Source: CAYHGV01 sp964356135
GTDB taxonomy: Bacteria; Hydrothermota; Tepidihabitantia; CAYHGV01
Direction of reading: 5' to 3'
Length of the DNA stretch: 64,000 bases
NCBI GenBank assembly: GCA_964356135.1
Contig: CAYHGV010000001.1
Coordinates: forward strand, 11,945 to 75,944
The notes below the pieces were generated by a model. That model saw only the letters and a program-made list of their open reading frames with translations. It was not told the origin of the DNA and ran no database searches. The position numbers and the translations under genes are program-made. Of the stretch, positions 1 through 7,560 are shown one piece after another. The first letter of the stretch is position 1; every line of letters begins with the position of its first letter.

Positions 1-285
1 ATTATGGCCGGACCGTATATTGAGTATTCGGGGGTGGCGCTGGCGCTGTATAAGCTTACCCGGGCAATCACTTTTTTTGTGATGCCGGTGTTGATGATCA
101 CTATTTTCTGGGGCGGCGTGCGCGACCTCTGGGCAATTCCAAAATTTATTCTCATTGTAGTTCTGGTCATTCTCATAAAAAATACCAATCCTCGACTGCG
201 AATCGACCAGGCACTGAAATTCTTCTGGTTCGGTTTAGGAACGGCTTCCGCGGTCGGTATGATCCTGGCGTTAACCGGACTATGA
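1..285 (+). CDS. Membrane subunit of group 4 [NiFe] hydrogenase (MbhM/EchB/NuoH-like), C-terminal part
   Basis: The reading frame is open at the left edge, so only the last ~94 residues are present. Three hydrophobic segments (about residues 18-36, 46-60 and 74-93) and the NPRLRIDQALKFFW signature match the C-terminus of NuoH/EchB/MbhM, the multispanning membrane anchor that links the hydrogenase arm to the ion-pumping arm. It overlaps the next gene by 4 bp (ATGA), and everything downstream belongs to the same complex. Which subtype (Ech, Mbh, Hyf) cannot be judged from this subunit alone; the Mrp-like genes downstream favour Mbh. Confidence 0.9.
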   Translation: MMAGPYIEYSGVALALYKLTRAITFFVMPVLMITIFWGGVRDLWAIPKFILIVVLVILIKNTNPRLRIDQALKFFWFGLGTASAVGMILALTGL

Positions 286-698
286 GAGACATCCGACGCT
301 GGGGTTTGAAAAAGTCGCCCTGGGTTTTCCATGTTTCGGTCAGCTCGTGCAACAACTGCGACATCGAAATTCTCGACGCGCTCACCCCTCGTTTCGACCC
401 GGAACGATTGGGGGTGGTGCTGGTCGGTTCACCCCGGCATGCGGACGTGCTGTTGGTCACCGGTGTTGTCAATCGGATGTGTGTCGACCGACTGCTGCGG
501 GTTTATACCGAAACGGCAAAACCCTGTCTGGTCGTTGGGGTTGGAACCTGTGCCTGCGGTATCGGGATTTTCCAGGACGGCTACAATACCGCCGGGCCGT
601 TAGACCGGCATATCCCGGTTGATGTCTACATTCCGGGCTGTCCCCCAAAACCGGAGGCGATTATTTTAGGGATTGCCAAACTGCTCGCAAAGATATGA
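282..698 (+). CDS. Hydrogenase small subunit (MbhJ/EchC/NuoB-like)
   Basis: A 138-residue protein of the NuoB/EchC family, which carries the proximal [4Fe-4S] cluster next to the NiFe site. Cysteines are visible as SSCNNCDIE near the N-terminus, GTCACGIG in the middle and IPGCPPKPEAI near the C-terminus. PGCPP and the paired N-terminal cysteines are the family hallmarks. The length is typical of the short Ech/Mbh forms. It starts with ATG inside the previous stop (ATGA) and overlaps the next gene the same way, so translation is coupled. Confidence 0.93.
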   Translation: MRDIRRWGLKKSPWVFHVSVSSCNNCDIEILDALTPRFDPERLGVVLVGSPRHADVLLVTGVVNRMCVDRLLRVYTETAKPCLVVGVGTCACGIGIFQDGYNTAGPLDRHIPVDVYIPGCPPKPEAIILGIAKLLAKI

Positions 699-1147
699 TT
701 GTCGAAGAAATCAAACTGCGGTTTCCCGATTTTGAACTGCATGAGCACGCTGCCCGGCGGCTCTACCTCACCGTTCCCCGGGAACGGCTGGGCGAAGTCG
801 GGCGCTTCCTGTTTCTGGAAAAAGGAGCGCGGCTCTCGACTGCGACCGGCACCGATACCCGGGCAGGTTTTGAGCTGCTCTACCATTTCTCCTTAGATAC
901 CGAGGGGACGTTTGTTTCGGTGCGAACGGTCGTTCCAAAAGACGATCCGAATGTTGAGTCCCTGGCGAGCTTTATGCCGGCGGCAAACTGGATTGAGCGT
1001 GAGATCTTCGACCTCGTCGGCGTGGTTTTTTTGGGCCATCCGAATCTGAAGCGGCTGCTTTCCGCAGAGGATGTGCCGGAAGACCACCGGCCATTGCGGA
1101 GGGATTTTGATGGGAATGACGATAAGATTAAACCACCGAGAACATAG
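695..1147 (+). CDS. Hydrogenase subunit (MbhK/EchD/NuoC-like)
   Basis: A 150-residue soluble subunit of the NuoC/EchD family. The diagnostic stretch REIFDLVGVVFLGHPNLKR matches the family pattern of REx(Y/F)DLxG followed by GHPxLxR. It normally docks the small and large hydrogenase subunits. The C-terminus (DKIKPPRT) is encoded by the start of an intergenic repeat (AACCACCGAGAACATAGAG), so the native end of the protein may have been altered by repeat insertion. The gene is cut off from the large-subunit gene by ~160 bp of palindromic DNA, unlike the tight junctions upstream. Confidence 0.9.
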   Translation: MIVEEIKLRFPDFELHEHAARRLYLTVPRERLGEVGRFLFLEKGARLSTATGTDTRAGFELLYHFSLDTEGTFVSVRTVVPKDDPNVESLASFMPAANWIEREIFDLVGVVFLGHPNLKRLLSAEDVPEDHRPLRRDFDGNDDKIKPPRT

Positions 1148-1311
1148 AGAAATGGTAATCGAGCAGAGAGAGTCTCCAGGTTATAGGGTAACGGTAACGA
1201 TGCCCGTCCCGTCAGTCGTTGATGGGCAAGGGTATTTACATGCCGTTACCGTAGCCCTGCTCCGAAACGGGCGTCATAACCCTGACCTGGTTATTTATAA
1301 CTTAAATTCCC
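1130..1311. repeat. Imperfect inverted-repeat element between hydrogenase genes
   Basis: It begins with a left half of the CCAC..AACA..AGAG dispersed family. Terminal arms CCAGGT (1176-1181) and ACCTGG (1285-1290) are followed inward by AGGGT/ACCCT and GCCCGT/ACGGGC. An alternative stem pairs ACGGTAACG (1191-1199) with CGTTACCGT (1244-1252). An 83-codon frame runs across it but uses a different frame from both neighbours and matches nothing I know. I read it as an inserted palindromic repeat, possibly affecting the ratio of upstream to downstream subunits. Confidence 0.6.
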
Positions 1312-2502
1312 ATGGAAGTTAGTCGCAGAATCGTTCCGATCGGACCGTTCCATCCGCTCCAGGAGGAGCCGGAATTTTTCAAGCTGATAGTCGAAGGCGA
1401 AAAGGTGGTCGGGCTCGAAATTACTATCGGCTACAACCACCGCGGCCATGAGCTGTTATGCCAGAATCGGACCTACGAACAGATTCCCTACGTGGTCGAA
1501 CGGATCTGCGGGATATGTTCGAACTCCCATCCGTTGGCGTATGTGCTGGCGGTAGAAGATCTGGCAAAGATTGAGGTGCCGGTCCGTGCCCATTATATCC
1601 GAACGGTCATTGATGAGCTCCAGCGTATCCACTCCCATCTCTTATGGTTGGGTCTGGCCGGACACTTCATCGGCTACAATACGGTCTGGATGTGGTCCTG
1701 GCGCTACCGCGAGGATGTGCTCGACATTTTTGAACTCATCACCGGTAATCGTCAGAATTATGCGATGAATAAGATCGGTGGTGTGCGCCGGGATATAGTG
1801 GAAGAGGATATTCCCAGGATTCATACGATGCTTGGCGGTCTCGAAGGGAAAATAAAAAGTTTCATCGGGATGGTTCTGGACGACCCGGTTATCCGGGCAC
1901 GGTTAGAACGGGTTTGCATCCTGACGAAAGAGCAAGCCCGAGGTTACGGCGTGTTAGGACCGATCGCCCGGGCTTCGGGGATTGCGATTGATGTGCGCCG
2001 GGACGACCCCTATGCCGCTTCGGATTGGGTGAAGTGGGATATGGTGGTTTACAGCGAAGGCGATATTCTGGCGAAGGCAAAGGTCAGGCTGGTCGAGTGT
2101 TTGGAGTCAGTGAGAATTGTCAGGCAGTGCCTGGACCGGATGGAAGAGGGGCCGATTGAAACGATGGTCACTGAGATCCCGCCGGGCGAAGGTATCGGCC
2201 GGGTTGAGGCGCCGCGCGGCGAAGTCTTTCATTATGTACGCTCGGACGGTAGCAATATGCCCAGCCGTCATAAGATTCGGGCTCCGAGTTTCATGAATGT
2301 TCCTTCCAATGAAGTGGCGGTAGTCGGCTATTCGATTGCCGATGCCGCGCTCTGCCTGGCCGCGGTCGACCCCTGCTACTGCTGTACCGAACGGCTGGCG
2401 GCATTTGAAAACGGGAACAAGAGATTCAGCTTTCAGGAGCTGATTAAGCTTTCCTGGGAAAAAACCGAGGAACTTAAAACTAAATTTAGGATATGCAAAT
2501 AA
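1312..2502 (+). CDS. Hydrogenase large (catalytic) subunit, group 4 [NiFe] (MbhL/EchE-like)
   Basis: A 396-residue NuoD-like protein that keeps all four NiFe cysteine ligands: RICGICSNSH (L1, about residues 63-72) and DPCYCCTER (L2, near residue 357). NuoD of complex I lacks these, so this is a true hydrogenase rather than a quinone reductase subunit. The L2 motif carries an extra cysteine between the two ligands. The reaction is proton reduction or H2 oxidation with ferredoxin as the expected partner, on the cytoplasmic face of the membrane. The ATG start follows the palindromic insert and has no clear Shine-Dalgarno. Confidence 0.95.
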   Translation: MEVSRRIVPIGPFHPLQEEPEFFKLIVEGEKVVGLEITIGYNHRGHELLCQNRTYEQIPYVVERICGICSNSHPLAYVLAVEDLAKIEVPVRAHYIRTVIDELQRIHSHLLWLGLAGHFIGYNTVWMWSWRYREDVLDIFELITGNRQNYAMNKIGGVRRDIVEEDIPRIHTMLGGLEGKIKSFIGMVLDDPVIRARLERVCILTKEQARGYGVLGPIARASGIAIDVRRDDPYAASDWVKWDMVVYSEGDILAKAKVRLVECLESVRIVRQCLDRMEEGPIETMVTEIPPGEGIGRVEAPRGEVFHYVRSDGSNMPSRHKIRAPSFMNVPSNEVAVVGYSIADAALCLAAVDPCYCCTERLAAFENGNKRFSFQELIKLSWEKTEELKTKFRICK

Positions 2503-2524
2503 TACTAATGACAATGCTACGCGA

Positions 2525-2630
2525 AGCGTCCGTTGTTACTCGAAGAGTAGATGCGAGAGCATCACACAGCGAAACGAATGATTCGAATATTACAATATTA
2601 TTATTCGCTATCATTCGGGTCATTCGCTCA
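2525..2630. repeat. Cluster of short palindromes between hydrogenase genes
   Basis: Contains TACTC-GAA-GAGTA, GATGC-GAGA-GCATC and a longer imperfect inverted repeat (2569-2627) whose arms read GCGAAACGAATGATTCGAATA and, reverse-complemented, GCGAATGACCCGAATGATAGC. It resembles the other dispersed intergenic palindromes in the window. It ends two bases before the most likely start of the next gene and leaves no room for a normal ribosome binding site. Confidence 0.55.
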
Positions 2631-2631
2631 A

Positions 2632-4056
2632 ATGGATAGACTGCTGGTGCTGCTGATCCTGGTGCCGATTGGCGCCGGGGTGCTGACTCCGCTTTTCGGT
2701 AGAATCCATCGGGTCGGCCGGGAAGTATGGGCGCTCTTGGTGAGCGGTAGCGCGTTCGGACTTTCGATACTGTTGCTGCGCACGGTTTTGATCGGTAAAC
2801 CGTTATGGGCGTGGCGGCTTCCGGTGATGAGCGTTCTGCCGGCACCGCTCATGTATATCGACCGGGTGGGCGTATTTTTAGCCGTTCTTTTCAGTTTCGT
2901 TTTCTTTTTGACCACGCTCTACTCGACCGGTTATCTTAAGGGTTATCCCCACCAGAGCGAGTATTATGGACTGCTCCTGGTTCTGCTGGGCGCGGTCACC
3001 GGTATTGTCTTTTCTGCCCATCTTTTGATGCTCTATCTTTTTTGGGAACTGGCGACGCTGGGCACCTGGCGGCTGGTTGGATTCTATCGCAACCCCAATG
3101 AGATCCGGATTGCGGAAAAGATGTTTCTCTTGACTTTTTTCGGGTCGGTTTTGATGCTGTGCGGGTTTGGGGCGTTGTATGTCAAATACCAGACGTTTAA
3201 CATTTTTGACCTGTCCGGACTGCCGATCGATAGCTGGGTAGCGTTCTTAATATTAGCCGGAATTTTTGTCAAATCCGCCAGCCTGCCTCTCCATACCTGG
3301 CTGGCAGACGCCCATCCCGCCGCACCGTCGCCGATGAGCGCGCTACTCTCGGGGATTATCGCCAAGATTGGGTTGGTCGCCTATATCCGAATCTTCATCC
3401 AGGGTGTTACGCCCCCTCCTTTTTGGGGCGGGACGGTTGCGGCATTGGCAGTTGCCAGCGCAGTCGTGGCAGCGGGCTGTGCGTTGGTCGAAAAAGATTA
3501 TAAACGGATTCTCGCCTTTTCGACCGTGAGCCAGTTGGGGTATATCTTTATCGGTTTCAGCCTGGCGACCTACTGGGGGGTGGTGGGCGGGCTGCTCTAT
3601 CTGGCATCGCATTGCCTGGCAAAAGCCGGGTTGTTTCTGGCGTTCGGCATTGTCGAGCGGCAAACCCATGAGCGCAATGTCGATCAGCTGGGAGGACTTG
3701 TCCATACCTTGCCGGTCACCGGGATTTCGACGTTTATCCTCGCGTTATCGATAATCGGTATTCCACCGTTGTTTGGATTTTTCAGTAAAGTTGTGGTCGT
3801 GATAGCGGCGGCACAAAAGAGCATCATCGTTACCGCCGGTTTGGTGCTGGTAGCGATTTTCACCCTGCTCTACTTTATTAGAATTTTCAGCAAGGTTTTT
3901 TTAGGCCACCCCAAAGGGCGGACGACGGTGCGGGAGCCGGTGCTCCTGACCAGTGTGGTGGTGGTGCTGGCGGCGGTTTCGCTCGTGTTCGGGCTGGGGA
4001 TCGGCTATCTGGTCGGTTTCTTTAACCAGGGTCAGGCGATATGCTCAATGTTCTAA
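2632..4056 (+). CDS. Proton/sodium antiporter-like subunit 1 (NuoN/NuoM/MrpD family)
   Basis: About 474 residues and roughly 14 hydrophobic helices. The signature FVKSASLPLHTWLADAHPAA followed by PSPMSALLSG is the conserved Lys-bearing helix and loop of the proton-translocating Mrp/Nuo antiporter family. I placed the start at MDRLLVLL, because the upstream in-frame codons lie in repeat DNA. It overlaps the next gene by 16 bp. It should form part of the ion-pumping membrane arm of the hydrogenase. Confidence 0.9.
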   Translation: MDRLLVLLILVPIGAGVLTPLFGRIHRVGREVWALLVSGSAFGLSILLLRTVLIGKPLWAWRLPVMSVLPAPLMYIDRVGVFLAVLFSFVFFLTTLYSTGYLKGYPHQSEYYGLLLVLLGAVTGIVFSAHLLMLYLFWELATLGTWRLVGFYRNPNEIRIAEKMFLLTFFGSVLMLCGFGALYVKYQTFNIFDLSGLPIDSWVAFLILAGIFVKSASLPLHTWLADAHPAAPSPMSALLSGIIAKIGLVAYIRIFIQGVTPPPFWGGTVAALAVASAVVAAGCALVEKDYKRILAFSTVSQLGYIFIGFSLATYWGVVGGLLYLASHCLAKAGLFLAFGIVERQTHERNVDQLGGLVHTLPVTGISTFILALSIIGIPPLFGFFSKVVVVIAAAQKSIIVTAGLVLVAIFTLLYFIRIFSKVFLGHPKGRTTVREPVLLTSVVVVLAAVSLVFGLGIGYLVGFFNQGQAICSMF

Positions 4057-5942
4057 CCTTACCGATTCTGATTCCGACCGCGGCCGCGCTGTTGGGTTTT
4101 CTGATCAAGCGGCTGCGGAACGAGTTCGGGTTTGTCGGCGCTTTATTTACCCTCTACTATGCGGTCCGGCTCTTTTTGGTTTCCCGCTCGGCTACCCTCA
4201 GCTACGAGATTGTCCGCATCAAATCCCTCTCCTTCAGTCTGTTTGTCGATGGGTTCTCGGGTTTGATCATTCTCGCCTGTTCGTTCTTTGGTCTGTTGGT
4301 TCTCCTCTATTCATTCCGGTCGATGCGCATCTATGCCCGGCTCAAAGGCTATTACGCCTATCTGCTGCTCACCCTTGCCTGCGCCAACGGTGTTAGCCTG
4401 GCGCACGATCTTCTGCTGTTACTCTTTTTCTGGGGGTTCCTCCTGGCACTGCTCTACGGGCTGCTCTCGATCGGCAAGGGTGAAACCGGTGATGCCGCGA
4501 ATAAGGCGTTTACGGTCATCGGCATTTCCGATTTTCTTCTGCTCTTTGGCATTGCTCTGCTCGTGGCAAAGACCGGCAAAGCCGATATTGTCCTCGAATC
4601 GAAACTGGTGTTCACCGATCCCGTGCTTGTTGCCAGTTACATTCTGTTAGCCCTCGGGTGTTTCGGTAAAGCCGGGGCATATCCTTTCCATACCTGGATT
4701 CCGGAAGCGGCAAAAGTTGCGCCGGCAACAACGATGGCGTTCATCCCGGCGAGCCTCGATAAACTGTTGGGGATCTATCTCCTGGCTCGGGTGAGCTACT
4801 CGATTTTCGATCTTACCACATCGCTTGCCCTGCGAATCTTTTTATTGAGCGTCGGTGCGGTCACCATTCTGGCTCCGGTGCTGATGGCGCTGGTGCAGAA
4901 GGAAGCGATGCGGCTCTTATCGTTCCATGCAGTTTCGCAGGTGGGCTACATGATTTTAGGAATCGGCACCGGCACGCCGATCGGTATTGCCGGTGCGATT
5001 TTTCATATGCTCAACAATTCGATTTACAAGTGCAGTTTGTTTTTGACTGTCGGTTCGGTTGAAGACCGGGCCAAGACCACCGACCTGGATAAGCTCGGTG
5101 GTCTTGGCCGGCAGATGCCGATTACGCTCTTTTCTTTTATTATTGCGGCGTTCGCCATCTCCGGGGTTCCTCCCCTCAACGGGTTCTTTTCTAAGTGGAT
5201 GGTCTATCAGGGGATTTTAGAAACGGCGAAAGATGGTAATAAAATTTATCCGATATTTTTAATTGTTGCTCTGTTCGGCAGTGTCCTGACTCTGGCTTCA
5301 TTTCTCAAGCTGCTTCATTCGCTTTTCTTAGGCGAGCGGCCGTCCGGGCTGGCACGGGTCCGGGAATCGGGTTTTGTGATGTGGATTGTTACGGTCCTAT
5401 TGGCGGCGATATGTATCCTCTTTGGCGTTTGGGTGCGGGTGCCGCTTAACCTGTTCATTTACCCCGCCATCGGATTCATAAAACCCGCGTTTATCGGCTT
5501 CTGGTCGCCTTCATTAGCCACCGGCATTATCATTATCGGAATTGTGCTCGGGCTCGTCATCTACCTTCTCGGGACGGCATGGAAACCGATGCGCCGTCAC
5601 GTATTTACCGGTGGCGAGCTGCTCGCACCGGACGAGGGTCACATTACCGGTCCCCATTTTTATAGTCCGGTAAAGGAACTCTTCGCAAAAAGCTATGAGT
5701 TTGGGGAGGGTGGAGCCTTTGACTTTTACAACTATTCTACCGGTATCATTCGGGCGGTCAGTATGGTTTTTTCGCGGTTGATTGACCGCGGGTTTGACCG
5801 ATTCTACGAATTCCTCGCCCGGTTAGGAAATCTCTTCGGAAGCGCGCTTTCGTTCGTTCATTCCGGAGAATTGCCGACCTATTTAGGCTGGATCTTTTTA
5901 GGAATGGCGGTAATTTTGATCGTGCTCATGTTCGGCGGTTAG
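4041..5942 (+). CDS. Proton/sodium antiporter-like subunit 2 (NuoL/HyfB-like)
   Basis: A 633-residue polytopic protein. The antiporter signature is the variant KAGAYPFHTWIPEAAKVAPA followed by TTMAFIPASLDKLLGIYLL, known from hydrogenase-linked paralogues, in place of the PxSALLH form of NuoL. The last ~110 residues after the final helices are amphipathic and end in one more transmembrane segment, comparable with the NuoL C-terminal extension. It is the second of three antiporter-like subunits in the cluster and is one base away from the next gene. Confidence 0.9.
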   Translation: MLNVLTLPILIPTAAALLGFLIKRLRNEFGFVGALFTLYYAVRLFLVSRSATLSYEIVRIKSLSFSLFVDGFSGLIILACSFFGLLVLLYSFRSMRIYARLKGYYAYLLLTLACANGVSLAHDLLLLLFFWGFLLALLYGLLSIGKGETGDAANKAFTVIGISDFLLLFGIALLVAKTGKADIVLESKLVFTDPVLVASYILLALGCFGKAGAYPFHTWIPEAAKVAPATTMAFIPASLDKLLGIYLLARVSYSIFDLTTSLALRIFLLSVGAVTILAPVLMALVQKEAMRLLSFHAVSQVGYMILGIGTGTPIGIAGAIFHMLNNSIYKCSLFLTVGSVEDRAKTTDLDKLGGLGRQMPITLFSFIIAAFAISGVPPLNGFFSKWMVYQGILETAKDGNKIYPIFLIVALFGSVLTLASFLKLLHSLFLGERPSGLARVRESGFVMWIVTVLLAAICILFGVWVRVPLNLFIYPAIGFIKPAFIGFWSPSLATGIIIIGIVLGLVIYLLGTAWKPMRRHVFTGGELLAPDEGHITGPHFYSPVKELFAKSYEFGEGGAFDFYNYSTGIIRAVSMVFSRLIDRGFDRFYEFLARLGNLFGSALSFVHSGELPTYLGWIFLGMAVILIVLMFGG

Positions 5943-5943
5943 G

Positions 5944-6468
5944 ATGCTGCTCTTTTCGCTCTTTCTGGTTTTTATAATTATTGCCGCGATCGTGGCAATC
6001 GAAATCAAAGACCTCCTGGCGGCGACGATTGCAGTGGGTGCCGTGGGCTTCGGGGTGGCGATTATGTTTATCCTCACCCAGGCTCCGGATCTGGCGATTG
6101 TCCAGATTGTCGTCGAGGTTTTAACCGTCATCGTCTTTGTCGCGGTTGTGCTGCAGACGACCCACGAGGATACGACCGTCGGGATGAATCGAGGAATGAT
6201 ATTCCCCCTCGTTTCCTATCTGGCGTTCGGTTTCGTTTTTATTACGCTTGTGCTCTATACGTTCAAAGAGCTTCCACGGTTTGGCGAGCCACTGATCAAG
6301 GTTGCACAGTTCTACATCGCTGAGGGTCTTGCGAAAACCGGCGCGGCGAATATCGTTGCGGCGGTGATTCTTGATTTTCGGGGTTATGATACCCTGGGCG
6401 AAGCAACGGTGCTGTTCACCGCAGTAATCGGAGTACTAACTATATTAAGAAAGGTAGGACGAAAGTGA
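5944..6468 (+). CDS. MbhD-MbhE-like fused subunit (DUF4040 plus MrpA C-terminal domain)
   Basis: 174 residues, with about five membrane segments. The first half (FILTQAPDLAIVQIVVEVLT) is the DUF4040/MbhD domain and the second half (AANIVAAVILDFRGYDTLGE) is the MbhE/MrpB-N-type domain. In Mrp antiporters these two domains form the C-terminus of MrpA; in Pyrococcus MBH they are separate genes. Here they form one free-standing protein, an intermediate arrangement. It starts one base after the previous stop. Confidence 0.88.
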   Translation: MLLFSLFLVFIIIAAIVAIEIKDLLAATIAVGAVGFGVAIMFILTQAPDLAIVQIVVEVLTVIVFVAVVLQTTHEDTTVGMNRGMIFPLVSYLAFGFVFITLVLYTFKELPRFGEPLIKVAQFYIAEGLAKTGAANIVAAVILDFRGYDTLGEATVLFTAVIGVLTILRKVGRK

Positions 6469-6511
6469 ACAATCTCCGCGTTCGTCCGCGTCCTTCCTCG
6501 CTTTGGCAGAA

Positions 6512-6946
6512 ATGAGCGGAATGACCGTGATTGTTAAAACGATGGCGCGGATTACGAGCGGGCTGATTTTCCTCTTTGGCTGCTATATCGTGCTCCACGG
6601 CCACCTGACGCCGGGCGGAGGATTCGCGGGCGGGGTGATCATTGCTGCGAGTTTTGTTCTTTTGATATTAGCCTTCGGCAGCCGGGAATCGGGCGAGCGG
6701 CGTTCGTATACGGTCGCTTCAATTATGGAAAGTGTCGGCGGAATTCTCTTTTTAGCGATTGCCGTTTTGGGTTTGTTTGTCGGGAGCTGGTTCTTTTTGA
6801 ATCTGTTGCCCCATGGCACGCCGTTACGCATCTGGAGTTCGGGGATTATTTTGCCCGCCAATATCGCGATCGGCATCAAGGTCGGCGCAGGCTTGGTTAG
6901 TATCTTTCTTGCGTTTGCCGCTACCAAACACGTCACGAAGGAGTAG
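6512..6946 (+). CDS. MrpB/MnhB-like antiporter subunit (MbhF-like)
   Basis: 144 residues with four membrane helices. The sequence YIVLHGHLTPGGGFAGGVII is the near-invariant MrpB motif. I chose the ATG giving MSGMTVIVKT; a TTG three codons upstream is in frame but lies in non-conserved sequence. It belongs to the Mrp-like module that exchanges cations across the membrane. Confidence 0.92.
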   Translation: MSGMTVIVKTMARITSGLIFLFGCYIVLHGHLTPGGGFAGGVIIAASFVLLILAFGSRESGERRSYTVASIMESVGGILFLAIAVLGLFVGSWFFLNLLPHGTPLRIWSSGIILPANIAIGIKVGAGLVSIFLAFAATKHVTKE

Positions 6947-7044
6947 CATTGATGAAAACTGAGAACAATCGATGGAGAGGTAAAGAATTCAGTTTACCTC
7001 GGTATCTATCTCAGTCTCAATCAATGCTCAATTCCTTTTTGAGC
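6947..7044. repeat. Large cruciform-capable palindrome between mrpB- and mrpC-like genes
   Basis: The outer arms are 6947-6964 and 7009-7026 (CATTGATGAAAACTGAGA against the reverse complement CATTGATTGAGACTGAGA, 15 of 18 matching). Inside lies a perfect GAGGTAAA/TTTACCTC stem with an 8-nt loop (6977-7000). A further small hairpin GCTCA...TGAGC follows (7026-7044). The element begins on the base after the mrpB-like stop codon. It could be a mobile palindrome, an RNA processing site or an attenuator; the sequence does not decide. Confidence 0.7.
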
Positions 7045-7054
7045 ACGGGATAAG

Positions 7055-7393
7055 ATGCTCTTCTTTGTTGCATGCATTGTGCTGTTTCTGATCGGTCTCT
7101 ATGCGGTCATAACCAAGAAGAACCTGATCAAGATTGCGATCGGGTTCTCGATTATGGAGTATGCGGTCAATCTGCTGTTTGCCCTGATCGGCTTCAAAAA
7201 AGGCGCAATCCCTCCGATTATAACCTCGCTCTCCGCACCGAAGAATTTTGTCGACCCTCTTCCCCAGGCACTGGTCCTGACCGCGATCGTCATCGGTTTG
7301 TGCACAACCGCACTGTTGCTTGCGATTGCCCTCCGGCTCTACCAGCGGTACAAGACATTCGATATCACCGAAATCAAAAAACTACGTGGCTGA
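7055..7393 (+). CDS. MrpC/MnhC (NuoK-like) antiporter subunit (MbhG-like)
   Basis: 112 residues with three predicted helices, the standard size and topology of MrpC/NuoK. The stretch GFSIMEYAVNLLFALIGFKK corresponds to the conserved Glu- and VNL-containing helix. It follows a 108-bp palindromic intergenic stretch and precedes another repeat-bearing gap, but strand and content leave no doubt that it belongs to the hydrogenase cluster. Confidence 0.9.
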   Translation: MLFFVACIVLFLIGLYAVITKKNLIKIAIGFSIMEYAVNLLFALIGFKKGAIPPIITSLSAPKNFVDPLPQALVLTAIVIGLCTTALLLAIALRLYQRYKTFDITEIKKLRG

Positions 7394-7560
7394 TAATGGA
7401 ACCACAGATGCACACAGATAGACACAGATTAAACGAAAATGAATAAGGGAAATTCTTACCGATTGACTGTAGATCGAGTACTATTTAACCATTATGGCTC
7501 GTGCGGACCGCTTCGGTCCGAGCGAGCCGAACCATTTAACCAATTTTTGGACTGTTTTTA
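7394..7560. repeat. Intergenic repeat pair: CCACAGA-type half element and strong hairpin
   Basis: The left part (about 7400-7434) is an array of ACACAGAT-like units, half of the dispersed inverted-repeat family. The right part holds a 14-bp imperfect stem GGCTCGTGCGGACC/GGTCCGAGCGAGCC (7496-7528, 5-nt loop) flanked by TTTAACCA and ACCATTTAACCA motifs. The latter recur before the mrpE-like gene. No ribosome binding site is obvious before the next ATG. Confidence 0.6.

Noticed and set aside
1071..1322. 83-codon plus frame between the NuoC- and NuoD-like genes
   Set aside because: It is in a different frame from both neighbours, runs through an inverted repeat and overlaps conserved coding sequence.
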